Positions 1-11,388 of a DNA stretch of 64,000 nt are shown here, piece after piece. Positions within the stretch are counted from its first letter, which is position 1; every line of letters begins with the position of its first letter. Both the position numbers and the translations under genes were made by a program. The notes below the pieces were generated by a model. It worked only from the letters and a program-made list of their open reading frames with translations. It was not told where the DNA came from and did no database searches. Source of the stretch: Portulaca oleracea (Eukaryota > Streptophyta > Magnoliopsida > Caryophyllales > Portulacaceae); NCBI GenBank assembly GCA_029582165.1, contig CM055876.1, forward strand, positions 16,393,501 through 16,457,500. The letters run 5' to 3'.

Positions 1-2054
1 GGTTGAATATGAAATTAGAAGAATTCCCTTGAGATTTACTTAGAAGGATAATATTGATGGAGTAAACGATGGAAGAAAGATAGGTAATGTAATTTGAGGG
101 TAAATATCCATGAGTTGAGACTTTAGGAAACTCATCATAAGAACTATTTAGAACTTGGACGACCTTAGGTAGATAGATACTTTAACCAACTCAAAGATAT
201 CGAATTATTAATTTAATGTTCACCGGGAGACACGTAAAACTTATTCTCAAACTCTTATTTTTGGATAAATAACTTTGGGACATAACCCGGTTTCTAACTA
301 TACTTCTCCACTTAAAGGCTTAACTCGAGGTTATAATCTATAATCATCATTTATCAAGGCTTAAGGACCCTTATTGACTTAGCTTAGAACCTTAGAAATG
401 GGTTTTACCACTTATAAATTGGGCAGAATATTCACACAGGACAACCGTTTCGGGCTTATAACTTATACTCGATATCGTATGACTACAAACCATACCTTTT
501 CGGAAAGCTCGCGGCATAATCTAAAACTTTCATGTTTTCCTCAAAACCAAAGAAATCTCTAAGAGGTCGAAAAATAGCTCATAACCTACTGACTTTAAAC
601 TCGTATGTAAAAATCTGGTTTCACGGTTTTGCTCATAACTTGGTCGATTCAAGACGGAATTTAGAAATTCCAAAGCCTATGGTTTTCTAATACTTTGGGC
701 TATCTAATGGAGCAAAAATCTGGGCAAAAATCCAACTTTAAAAATTCCGAAAATTTCCAGAACTGGGCAGAACGTTTTTAACTCTTGAAATTGACTCTAA
801 TGGTGATTTAAGCTCCCAAACTTGTAATCATTCTCCATTAAACTCTACTTGGCTAAAATCTACCATATTTCCAGAAATTATAACACTTAAATAAGCTCAT
901 CAAAAGCCTCAAGAATGACATGCAACCATGAATTCAATACCAATAACACATTCTAGTAATTTTTACCTCAAAATACACTTAATTCACCCAAATTAAACCT
1001 TATAACACTTGAATCAATAACTTCATACGTTATAATCTGTCTTTAAGCTTAGAAATTCACCAAGAAACAACATGCAACATGATTTTATCATCATCCAACA
1101 TAAATCCATCAAAGATATCTCAAGAACAACCCAAATTACACATGTATCTCTTTCAAAATTAAACCCTAATAACCATAAACTGAAAATTACACTAAAAGAG
1201 AGTAAAAGAAGTAAAAATTGACAAGAATAACATGTAATTATCATGAAAATCAGATTAGGGTATAAAAGAGTGAAATTGGGGGTTTTAGAAATTACCCTTT
1301 GGGTTAAAATTGGATGAAATTCAAGAGGAGAGGAGGAGAGGTGGCCGGCGGTGGCTCCAGGCGGCGGCTCCGGCGTGGCCAGGTGGCCGGAAAAGGGCGG
1401 CAGAGGGTGGTGGCGTGGGCTGGTCGGGGCAGCAGCAGAGCAAGATGAGGGAGATGGAGTTTGTAGAGAGAGAAAGTGGAGTGTGGGTGTTTGAATTAGA
1501 AATGAAGATAATAACCTCTTCTACTATCTAATATACTCCCTCATTAACTAAACCACTAATATATTAACTAAAATCTGAAAATACAAATGAGTAAAATAAT
1601 TATAAGAGTAGTAAAATTACCCATTTAGTTTGATACTAGGTAAAATTAATTGGTAACATTTGGGTTGGAATAAGATAGAACTTGAATAGGGAAATTAAAT
1701 AAAATGGAAAATAAATACCACTTGTACTTAAATTAAATAAAATAAATATAACTCAAATAAAATAAATTGAGTTTTGGAATAATAAAATATAATCTTCTAG
1801 AAGTAAAATAATTAAACCCTTTTTCCGACTAAAATTACGTATACGGTAACCCGAGACGAATTTACTTAATAGGTAAATAAAATAATTTTGGAACTTATAA
1901 TTCCGATACTTGATACGCTTTGCCATCTCCTGCACGAAACCTGACACCGATAAAATAGATAATACTTGAAAATAAACGCGAAAAATTTATACGCAATTTA
2001 GATAATTACGGTATTAACGCTTAATTAATCGCGATTTTGGGGCGGGTTATTACA
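1..2054 (-). mobile_element. Partial long LTR, family B (right part in window)
   Basis: The right edge ends GGGTTATTACA, so on the minus strand an LTR starts TGTAATAACCCGCCCC. It resembles the solo LTR at 13167-17374 in layout: an AT-rich body with remarks of the same kind on both sides of a GC-rich, CGG/GGT-rich block (1310-1450 here, 16200-16330 and 16680-16800 there) that lies on the minus strand next to an AAACCC-type stretch. No coding sequence is credible. The left end is outside the window, so no target duplication can be tested and it could be a solo LTR or one LTR of a full element. Confidence 0.6.
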
Positions 2055-3655
2055 GGTTGGCATCCCTTGGTGGTGAAAGGTAGAATTGGAGGAGTCTTTG
2101 GAGTGGTGTGCCTATATCTCCATTGAAGAATCCAAAGCCATTATCATTCATATCAAACGTGAGTTTCCATTCTTGATTCATTGATCTTGTTTTGTTTCAA
2201 CTTTGTTTTCAATCACAAGTTCATTCGAATACCATCTTAAACATCCAAGAAACTTACATTCCATTCATTCCATTCGTCCATTCCATTCGTTTACTCATCC
2301 ATTCATACATTCTTTCATTCAAACTTAAAGAACCACTGAAAGATCCTAGTCTTTTTGTATAATTTGATCATCCTTGATCCTATTATACATCAATAACCAT
2401 ATATCCACTTTTTCTAGTATTAGTGAAAATAGAACTTCCTCACAAAGAGATGTTCTCATAGATCACAAATGTACATTAAGGAACTATCCCTTTGTGAGAC
2501 TCTTTGAATCTTAGGACATGCGAATATAGTTTGTCTAATATTATTCATGATCACTCCCACTATCACTTAGACATATAGAATCATGAATATATGAAGAGAT
2601 ATTCCAACTAACTCCATAAGTTATGGGTCGTTAAACATGATGACTAACCGCATGTTTAATATATGAGAACTAACCTGACTTGAAGATGATGACTAACAAC
2701 ATGTTTAATCCTTGAATATGAGAACTAACCTCATGTTTAATATTAGTATAAAGGATGCTCATATCCTTTTGCTCTTGCTCTGACTTTAGACAACTACCAG
2801 TAATAGAAAACATAGAATTTCTTCTACTAATTCTATTATCCTTGTTGAAAATGAGAGTGTAACTATTCCCCCCCCCCCCCAAATTCACCAAGAGATGATG
2901 GTTGTAACACATACAAACATTAAAGTAATGTCCATAATTTCACTAATACTAGGAACTTATATCCTCTGATAAATAAGGCATTACAAGACTATTTAGTAAC
3001 TTTAATTTTAACACTAAGTTTTCCACGGTCATAGTCTTGTACATAGCAACACAAATGCCATGGACATGGATGGTTTAAAATGAACTTTGAAACATTTTAT
3101 AACCAACACAAAGTATATTTAAAATGTCATACTATGGCATGTGATAATCATAAACTAATTAAAGAATTATTCAAAGCTAACAAGTACTTGTCCACGCCAA
3201 GCAACATGTAATTCATCTAACTCAATCACCACTAAGATGTTAAGTTCATGAAGTGGAAATTCATTTAAAATTTTGAACATATCGACAATTTGAAACCATT
3301 TCTATAGTACAAAGAAAACTTAACTCTTTTGTACACTACAAGTCACTATTACCGCCTCAAAAACTTATAAACAAATTAAAAGTTTTCAAATGGTAATCAA
3401 GTAGTCCCATAAAATACCTAAGTGGATAATAGATTTAAACGCAATATGTAATACCAAAAGCTGAATAAGAATCAACTAATGAATCTTAAAATAGAAAAAC
3501 ACATAGTTATTCGTAATAACACTCAACTAAGTGTTAAATAGGGAGAAACGTACAAAGCTATTTTTTGAAGACAAACAAATTGTAGATAAAAGTAAAGTAA
3601 GTTTAAACACTAATATGCGAAAAATAACTCTAGATAAAAACATTACACACCCTAA
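2055..3655. other. Non-coding AT-rich stretch, no gene seen
   Basis: No supported ORF. It contains a CATTC/ATTCC-rich simple stretch (about 2225-2330), a run of 13 C at about 2868-2880, and a short duplicated block at 2637-2740 in which ATGATGACTAAC..CATGTTTAAT followed by ATGAGAACTAACCT occurs twice. It lies downstream (minus sense) of the copia gag at 4622-5440 and may be the remainder of that element, but I cannot identify a matching LTR. Confidence 0.5.
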
Positions 3656-3916
3656 GGGTCCATTTGGACCTAAGAAAACAGGATGGAAAAAAAATCTCAT
3701 GGAAAAAAAATTAGTAGGAAAAACTTTTGGGGGTAAAGTAAATTTCTTTCTCTTGTTTGGTTCAAGTAAAATTTCGAAGGAAAAAAATTGATTTTCTATT
3801 CAACTTTCTTTTCCTTGTTTGGTTTGAAGAAAAATATATGGAAAAAAAAAATTTGCATGAAACTTTTAAATGTCAAGCTTCATTTTTCTAGATTATATGA
3901 CGTGATTTGGAGGAGG

Positions 3917-3956
<40 letters not shown>

Positions 3957-4038
3957 AGAGTTAGAGAGAGAGAGAGAGAGACAGAGAGAGAAGAGATTTA
4001 GAGAGAGAGAGAGCGACCGAGAGAGAGAAAAGAGAGTT

Positions 4039-4112
<74 letters not shown>

Positions 4113-4176
4113 GGAAGAGAGTTAGAGAGAGAGAGAGAGAGAAGATACTTACAGAAAGAGAAAGAGAGAAGAGAGA

Positions 4177-4237
<61 letters not shown>

Positions 4238-4564
4238 ACTTAGAGAGAGAGAGAAGAAAGTTAGAGAGAGAGAGAAAAAAAAGAGAGTTAGAGAGAGAGA
4301 CGAAAGTTAGAGAGAGAGAGAGAGATAGAGAGATGAGTTAGAGAGAGGATGAAAAGAAAGGGTGGCTTTGATCCAAAATTTTTGTCCCAACTTTCCTTTC
4401 ATTTTTGAAGGGAAAATTTTTTATTCATTGTTACTCTAAATTTTCCATGCAATTTTCCAACTATTTTTTTTCTATTCTTTTTTCTTCAATCTAAACAATG
4501 GAAAGATTCTCATTTTCCAAAATAATTTTTTTTCCATGCTATTTTCCAAGGTCCAAACGGACCC
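3656..4564. mobile_element. Tourist-like (PIF/Harbinger) MITE, 909 bp
   Basis: Terminal inverted repeats begin GGGTCCATTTGGACC on the left and, read on the minus strand, GGGTCCGTTTGGACC on the right. Similarity continues inward through GAAAAyAGsATGGAAAAAAA. The element is flanked by a TAA duplication (3653-3655 and 4565-4567). TIRs of this form with a 3-bp TWA duplication are characteristic of Tourist elements. Its centre is filled by a GA-rich array. It sits just downstream of the copia gag, so it inserted into that element. Confidence 0.85.
3915..4345. repeat. GA/CT microsatellite with GTTAGAGAGA interruptions
   Basis: About 430 bp of (GA)n broken every 40-70 bp by variants such as GAAGAGAGTTAGAGA and AAGAGACTTAGAGA. 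It is a long polypurine tract on the plus strand lying wholly inside the MITE. Translation gives only RERERE-type peptides, which are artefacts. Confidence 0.95.
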
Positions 4565-4621
4565 TAAGTGTATGAATAATGTTTTGAAAATGAAACATAT
4601 TCTTTTACAAATGCCCAAAGG

Positions 4622-5440
4622 CTACAACTTGCTAGGAGACTCAAAACAATCTTGAACATAATGACCTTTCTTCCTACAATTAAAGCACTTCACACGCACC
4701 ATATTTTTCTCTCCTTTACTCTTAGCACTAAGTTGTTTTGTACTTTTAGCAACAAATGCCTTAAGTGGGAGAGTAGAAACCTTCAAGCGTTCCTCTTCTA
4801 ATTCAAGTTGTTTAGCGATCTCGCTTGGGGTTTGAATATGATCGCTGCAAGTCATTAGTGAGACAAACGATTTCCACTTTTGAGAACCAAAAAAAAGTGC
4901 ACGAAGCAAGTTTGTACACTGGTAACTCTCAGGAACCTTTATCCCACCAGCCTCTAGATCTTGAACCATAATATTGAAGATTCTAAGATGTTCGGCGATA
5001 CTATGGCTTGAATCGATCGAGTAAGACATCCACTCAAGATGCAATGCTCGAAGTCTCGTCTTCGAAGTCTGCTCAAACTTGGCCTTCAAGCTATCCCACA
5101 ACTCCTTAGCAGTGGAATAATGCTCGAACTCGCTAATCAGGTTGTCATGCATGTAATACAACATAATATAACGTGCTCTACGATCCTTTCTGCACTATTC
5201 TTGGTACGCTATTAAGATTTCTTGATATTTCACAGAAGTAATATCAAGGCCATCGTCTTTCTTAGTTGTAGGGGGAGACATTTTCACAAACAGATGGTCT
5301 AACACATCTCGTTCATTCAATAGAAATTGAATACTTAGACTCCACAAGCCGAAGTTGGATCCATTCAACACCTCAGAAGTGAACAAATCATCAATCAGAG
5401 AAGTCTCAGATGTCATGTCTACACAAACAAAACAAGACAT
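4622..5440 (-). pseudogene. gag: Ty1/copia-type gag, broken by one in-frame stop
   Basis: This is the nucleocapsid/capsid precursor of a copia-like retrotransposon. The N-terminal part (5440 down to 5198) has the LNGSNFGLWSLSIQFLL signature of copia gag. The middle part has the AKELWDSLKAKFE motif and a UBN2-type helical region. The C-terminus has a CCHC zinc knuckle, CFNCRKKGHYVQDC. The two halves are in the same frame and are separated by a single TAG at 5195-5197, where the family normally has Trp. The frame closes 8 residues after the zinc knuckle (TAG at 4622-4624), and no protease, integrase or RT follows, so the element is gag-only or has lost pol. The start was chosen at the first ATG, 5440; an in-frame ATG at 5416 is an alternative. 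Confidence 0.9.
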
Positions 5441-7931
5441 TTAGGCACATTCTTATAATTGAATATTTAGAAAACCGTCATCTGTGTCATATGATCAAAA
5501 ATTTTGCTATGCTCATAATCATCACATACTAGACGAATTAGGTATCTCTAAAAAATTCAATTACGAAACTCCATAAGAGCAACTAATCTCCTTATAGAAT
5601 AGAATGTTTAAACACATTAACACATCCTTCCAATCACTACAAAAATGATCTCTTTCTCAATGTAAAACTTACTTACATAATATTATATAAGACAAATTTA
5701 CTTTAAATCGATTAAAAACATAAAACCGAAATATAAAACTCATCTATATTATTATAATCGATTACTCATATGTAAAAACAAATTCTACACTATGTCATAC
5801 ATAACTAGTTACGTCCCTAATTTGATTGATTATCAATCAAACTAATTTATTTTATACATTCAAGCTATGTAATCATAATTGATTAATAAATGTATAACGA
5901 ATTTACATAGGAAATTATATAAAACTAATTTATATAATTTATAATCAATTTCCGGCAAGTGAGACATGATTACATAATTGCATCATATAAAACTAATTTA
6001 TATGTCAATTCAATCGATTAATATATATCACAAAAACAAATAATCTAAAACACATTTATATCTTTTTAATCGATTAAGGTTACATAAACAAAATATTGCA
6101 ACCTTTAATACTAGAATATGCAAAACAAATTTACATAGTCAATATTAATCTCAACATTATTTTATGTAATACAAAAATCACATAAAAGAGTTGATTTGCC
6201 TCTTTATGAGATTAAATTGTACAAATGTATTATGATCAATCAATTAGACACGTGTAAAACAAAATTACACTTATAATTATATAAGACTGACTTATATAAT
6301 ATTAACAGTTATTTTTAGATAAAACTAATTTACTTAAAAAGTATGTATAATTAATTAACTTAAGGACTTGCGTTAAGACAAACTTAATTATAGTTAATTG
6401 CATATTCATAAAAATCCGAATATATAATACGATACAAGCTAGACTAACTCATATAAACGTATATAAAACAAATTTATACTACATAAACACAATCATGATT
6501 TACTACATAACACTAAGATATTAATTATAAAACACATTTATATGTCCAACAAAAAACATAATAAATTAAAGTAGATCACGAACTTAAACCGGATAAAATT
6601 TAACTAATAAAATTATCGAGTTAACATTCATAAAACGAATTTATATATGCAACAAGTAAAACGAATCTGCATTACTCATACTTAAACAATCAGTAAATTA
6701 TACAAAACACATTTCTATAATATATTCCAAACATGAGAGCGAGCGAATAAAAAAAAAATATAATCATAAAAAGGAATAATGTACGATTATTTCTAACATA
6801 ATATATGACACACAATCATTCAAGAATATCATAAAACATATAATAGACGATCTAATTAACCAAACAAATCAAAAATAACGTCTAACACATGTTTATTATA
6901 ATTACACAAATTAAATTAAACAAAATATTCTATATACAGATATTCTGATTAACACATGCAAACAGAATAAACTTGAATTAGCATATACATAATCAATATA
7001 TAATTAATAATTAATACAAAATTAAATAATATATAACATAAATTTAATAAAACAAAAAGTTTGACCTAAAAAAAACATGGGCAGCCCACGAGAAATGCTA
7101 CAAACAGCCCATATTATTAACTTTGTAAATTAAGACTATGAATAAAAAGTGTCTAGACTCCAGCATTTGCAAAACGAGCAAATAGACAAGTGGAAGTGAA
7201 CCATCAACCATCTCATTACGACCTTACTTTGACAGTTTGACCCTTCTTCTTCCCTTGCACTCTGTCACAGAAACAGAGCAATCCTTCACCACCGCTTTTT
7301 ACGTGCTTCGCTGGACACCGGCCACAAAGCTCGGTCCCAGCTACCATTGCCACCACGAACACCTAGCCGCAGTGGCCTAGTTACACCAGATGATGAAAAA
7401 ACGCCTAACTCTCCCCCTCACTTAAAACCTCGATCTTTGTCTCTCCAACAATCAAACACGAAAATTGGTGTCGCCATCACATAGATCGGCGAACGTTGGT
7501 CCCAACTATGCCGACCAAAAAGCCAATGCGTCACTTCGGTGGCGGCAAGTGACCCCCACGCACCTCCATTGTTGGCTGTTTTGCGAGCTTTGAATCAGGT
7601 ATTCATAGATCGGGATTTGTGGGGAGGTTGAAGGAATAAAGAAGACCACGTAGACTCCGTCGGCAGCCTGTTACTCACACATGCCACCTTTCAGAGAGGG
7701 TATGTTCGGAAACATATGAGTTGGGTCTGGTTTTGAGATAAGTCTCTTTGGTCTATAAACATGGTTGCCGAGAATATCAATCAAAGGAGGGGATTTTAGT
7801 TGTTAACTCATAACTAAAACAAGGGGAATCACGTAGAAACGTATTCATATGATATTCAATTAAAATGCCAAAAAACTAGCCTAAACAAATTAGGATTGGC
7901 AATTAAAAAAACCTAGGGAATTGCAGGCAAC
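5441..7931 (-). other. Long 5' leader of the copia-like element, no gene
   Basis: About 2.5 kb separates the primer-binding site from the gag ATG, far longer than usual for copia elements. 5450-7070 is extremely AT-rich and carries a dispersed motif (separate entry). 7200-7660 is GC-richer, with CGGTGGCGGC-like blocks and no open frame. The GC-rich part may be a captured or inserted fragment; I do not recognise it. Confidence 0.45.
5700..6740 (-). repeat. Dispersed motif TAAAACnnATTTATA, about 12-14 copies
   Basis: Variants recur every 40-130 bp, for example near 5918, 5987, 6046, 6120, 6250, 6317, 6466, 6530, 6630, 6656 and 6703. They take the form (A)TAAAAC-two variable bases-ATTTATA/ATTTACA. 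The spacing is irregular, so this is not a clean tandem array, and simple AT bias could produce some of the copies. Confidence 0.45.
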
Positions 7932-7943
7932 GCTCTAATACCA
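7932..7943 (-). promoter_or_regulatory. Primer-binding site, initiator Met-tRNA type
   Basis: On the minus strand it reads TGGTATTAGAGC, one mismatch from the usual plant primer site TGGTATCAGAGC. It lies 1 nt inside an LTR edge that reads TGTTAG on the plus strand (7945 onward). This fixes the minus orientation of the copia-like element, consistent with the minus-strand gag. Confidence 0.75.
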
Positions 7944-7944
7944 C

Positions 7945-8295
7945 TGTTAGTATATAAAGGACTAACCGTAGTTGCGGAAATTGGACCAGATTGTCGTTAG
8001 TTGTAACCGATTGATTCAGGATCGATCTCCGGTGGCTACTAGAGTCGCTGGAATATTGCCACACCGCAAACCCGAGTCTTGTGATGGTAGACCATGTAAG
8101 AGAACAGAGAGAATGTGTATTTTGGAGAATATTGTAGAATATTGTGTCTCATTGTCTCACCGAGAAATCCCCTAATCCACTCCTTGAAGTACTACTCAAG
8201 CCACTTAATTAGAGGAGTGATTAATACGGATATTATGACTATTGTAACTGCCGTAATCAAAACCCATTGATTATTGTGGCCGTTACATGTATGAG
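7945..8295 (-). mobile_element. LTR (5' side) of the gag-only copia-like element
   Basis: The left edge is fixed by the adjoining primer site. The sequence begins TGTTAGTATATAAAGG on the plus strand. The right edge is not clear because a fragment of a different LTR family adjoins it at about 8300. No matching second LTR was found to the left of the gag gene. Confidence 0.5.
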
Positions 8296-8299
8296 GTCA

Positions 8300-8607
8300 A
8301 ACCTCATAGATGGGGATGGGGCTAGCAAGTGAGAATGATCGTTAGAGTTTTAGTTTTGAATAAAGAGTTTATTTAGTTGTGTTCAGGCTGGAAATCTTTT
8401 ATTAGTTCTTTATGTTGTTGAACCAATGATGTTGCTTAATTATTAAATTGAAGTATTAGTTGTTTTGTCAATTCTTATTCTTGCCTTATATCTCTTGGGA
8501 GGTACAGTAGTGACACCCGTTTCTAATTTGACTTTTTTCGCTGTTAATGTTGGTCAACGTTAGGGTTGACCATTAAATATTAAAATTGAATTTCCAGGGC
8601 GTTACAG
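8300..8607 (+). mobile_element. 3' end fragment of a family A LTR
   Basis: It ends GAATTTCCAGGGCGTTACA, matching the last bases of the family A solo LTR at 31834-35649 (GAATTTCCGGGGCGTTACA). The preceding 250 bp follow the same order of landmarks: CTTGCCTTATATCTCTTGGGAGG versus the CTTGTATTCCTTCGGAG region, then GTGAC(A/G)CCC. It is quite diverged and only the last about 300 bp are present. It lies directly upstream of the MULE remnant and probably truncated it. Confidence 0.6.
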
Positions 8608-8639
8608 TATGGTTGAGATATGTAACGCATCCATCATAG

Positions 8640-9745
8640 ACTAGAGGTGTATGCCGATATGGACTATGTTTGATAGCATAGTTAAGAAATCGATGACAAG
8701 ACTAGGTTCAAACAGCAACTAATATGTTCGACAATTTTGAAAAAGTTAGAGAAGGCTAAAAACTTAAGTAGGTGGTGGCAAGCACAGGGAGCAGGAAATG
8801 GAATGTATAGTGTAAGACATGGAAATGAAGGTTTTCTAGTTCACATGACAGAGAAGACGTGCACTTGTCTAGCGTGGGAGTTAAGTGGAATCCCATGTTG
8901 TCATGCTTTAGTGGTAACGAGGGAGGAAAAAATGAATCCAACTCAATTCATTGTAAGTGTTATAGAACTTTGATGCTTAAGAAGACATATGCACGTACTT
9001 TGAAATGTATAAATGGACCAAACTAATGGTCTCCATGCGAAAGTGAGCCAATAACTGCCCCATTTTTCAAACAAAAAAAGAGAGTTAATTATAAGCTTAA
9101 AAGGAGGTTGAAGAAGGGGAAACAAGGTTAGGGGGCCAATATGGAGATGTGCCAAAAATAGGTGGAACTGTTTGGTGTTCGATATGTCAAAAATATGGGC
9201 ATAACAAGAAGACTTGTAGACAAAGAGTAAGTTATCCCTTTATTTTTATTTTTTTCATTCTTCCAATGTAAGTATTATTTTACTTTTTGTTTTATGGGTA
9301 GTCATCTATGAATGCATCTTCTAGCGGTGCTGCTGCTCCCCCTCCAACTTCCTTTGCTACACATACAAGTTTTGCACCTATAGATGTTGTTATCATACCT
9401 ACTGATGCCGCTTTTCCACTTACTTATGTAATTATTGATGCTGCTTTTGCTGTTGTTACTCATGATGTTTCTGTACCTGATAATTTGCCCGCTGCTACAC
9501 ATGAGGTAGAAGTACAAGCTGATGTTGATCCATTTCACAATATTGTTGTAGCTGAAATACGAGTTGATGCTCCATTTCACAATATTATCGATGCCTATGG
9601 TGTCGAATTTTATAGTTCTTTTGAGCCCATCAAGGACTTATTTGATTATACAACAAAAAAGAAGCTTCCAATTCGAAGAAGATATATGATTGGAGAGGTT
9701 ATGCATACTCAAGACAGTGTCACATTTGCAACATTAGATGAATGA
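8640..9745 (+). pseudogene. MULE (MuDR-like) transposase, C-terminal half, decayed
   Basis: The remnant begins in the region before the SWIM finger. A SWIM zinc finger is clear (CTCLAWELSGIPCCHA, about 8857-8905), as in plant MULE transposases. After a frameshift near 8970, the KETYxRT-like segment and a basic stretch of the PPPFKKxxGRPKK type can be followed (8975-9120). After another shift there is a CCHC knuckle, CSICQKYGHNKKTC (about 9176-9217). A GT...AG intron probably spans 9227-9300, and the last exon is open to the stop at 9743-9745. At least two frameshifts and one stop make it non-functional. The catalytic DDE part is absent, and a family A LTR end abuts the 5' side. Confidence 0.8.
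9302..9745 (+). pseudogene. Last exon of the MULE transposase, open frame
   Basis: About 145 residues are open from the presumed splice acceptor (TAG at 9299-9301) to the stop at 9743-9745. The start is rich in Ala/Ser/Pro, the middle holds two copies of a (D)PFHNI segment, and the end is basic (KKKLPIRRRYM). The ATG at 9308 makes it look like a separate gene, but it continues the zinc-knuckle frame across a plausible intron, so I treat it as a MULE tail. A host-derived exon is an alternative. Confidence 0.55.
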
Positions 9746-10338
9746 GTGTTCTTGTATATCTTCTGTTGGTGTATAATGGTGGCATGAGATAATAGGAGCC
9801 ACTTTTGTTTATGTCTAATTGAGTTTTTTAGTCAAACAACACATGCTAAATTAATGAAATTTTGTATTCATGTCTTAAATTTACTTCTTTATTTTAAACA
9901 CAGTTCTAGGTATTCCAGGGGCTTGTTGACGCTTTGAACCATATTGACCAAACTTAGCCTTATTTAATATACATATGATTCTTGTAAATTATTCGGGTTT
10001 TTTTCCGCACCGAAAAATATGAATAAAATATTGTGTCTGTGTTTGGTCAAATATGTTAATATCAAAATTCTAATAAAAAAAATTATAACCTTACCCAATT
10101 CTTTTTCATAGTCGTACAAATTTTAGTATTTGGGTCGGACAGAGTTTGGATAGCTCTAGTCATCCACTGACTAATTTGAGCAACATGAAGCCAATTCATA
10201 TATGTCTCAATTGCAGGATTGAGTAAGTAGAAAAGAGATACATGTTCAGTTGAAAATACTCAAAAACAAAGCATCAAAATATGATCATCAAAGAAATTCA
10301 GAGCAATACAATAATAAAACAACTCCTTTACATAAAAC
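9746..10338. other. Non-coding, nothing recognised
   Basis: AT-rich sequence following the MULE remnant. No ORF, terminal repeat or duplication that I can support. Confidence 0.5.
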
Positions 10339-10596
10339 TAGAGCTGGCAAAATTTTGTCCGACCTGGAAAAAATCGAGTATAGACGTAGATTTTTCGTCC
10401 GGATTTTGATATTGACCGAATATTCGGACATAAAATTTCTTTTGTTTGAACCCGATTTTAGTTTCGTCCGAATTGTTCGACCTAGTTCGACCTTAAATAA
10501 AACCGGGTCTGGACATGAATTTCTCGTCCGAATTTTGGCATTGTCTGATTTTGTCCGACCCAAATTTACCCGGACTCGATTTTTTTGCCAACGCTA
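10339..10596. mobile_element. hAT-type MITE, 258 bp
   Basis: Termini are TAGAGCTGGCAAAA on the left and, on the minus strand, TAGCGTTGGCAAAA on the right. It is flanked by a perfect 8-bp duplication CATAAAAC (10331-10338 and 10597-10604). TA(G)GGNTGGCAA-type ends with an 8-bp duplication are typical of hAT. The interior is rich in TCCG/CGGA blocks that make overlapping ORFs on both strands, which are not genes. Confidence 0.9.
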
Positions 10597-10604
10597 CATA
10601 AAAC

Positions 10605-11203
10605 CAAATTTAACCAAAAATAATGTAAAAAAGTGAAAGGATGGAGAATGTTATATGATTTTGGAAGAAAAATTGGCTGGTTGTGATTGTTATATGTCAA
10701 TACTCGTGAATTAAGAGCAAAATTCAAAGAGAGAGAGAGAGAGAGAGAGCAAAATCAGAGAGAAAATGAGAGAAAGAAGTATACAAGTAGAGAGAGAAAA
10801 TGAATTGAATGAATTAAAACAAAAGGATGAAGTAGGAACATGTGAAAAGTTTTGCATTAACTAGGAAGATGAGTGAAGAAAAAAATGTTTTAATAAAAAG
10901 CAAAAAGGAAAAAAATCAAGTAAAACCTGCTATAGCCGGTTAAACAAGTTGGGGAGTGGTAATTTTGAAAATAAAAATCAAGGTAGTTGTACACTTGAAG
11001 AAAAAGAAAGGTGAGTGGTAGTTTTAAACAAAAATAAAACATTGGTGGTAGGCTAATTTAAGAACTCGGATCTTAGCTATGTAACTAGTATGAATATTCC
11101 TTTTGGGATATGAATAAGATTATCCTATTCTTCTCTCTCAATCACTCTCGTCTCTATTATTATTTTATCTATATTGTGTTCCACCGCTAATTGTTTCATA
11201 ACA
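10605..11203 (+). mobile_element. Copia-type LTR end followed by a primer site
   Basis: The segment ends TTCATAACA and is followed by TGTTATCAGCA, an arrangement seen where copia LTRs meet their primer site. The LTR start could not be located. A GA repeat at 10727-10750 lies inside. The sequence downstream is a microsatellite, not gag, so only the 5' edge of such an element remains. Confidence 0.4.
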
Positions 11204-11302
11204 TGTTATCAGCATCATAGTCACTTGGTCAGAGTCATCGCATACTGAACTTTCATGCTCTGCTAAGGATAGTGTTATCATGACAAGGGAGTATTTAGTT
11301 TT

Positions 11303-11304
<2 letters not shown>

Positions 11305-11352
<48 letters not shown>
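11305..11352. repeat. (ATT)n microsatellite
   Basis: About 16 uninterrupted ATT repeats followed by a poly-A stretch. Confidence 0.95.
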
Positions 11353-11388
11353 TAAAAAAAAAAGAAATTTAGTCATGAGCATAAATGA

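Noticed and set aside
3907..4125. Charged RERERE protein
   Set aside because: It is a translation of a GA microsatellite.
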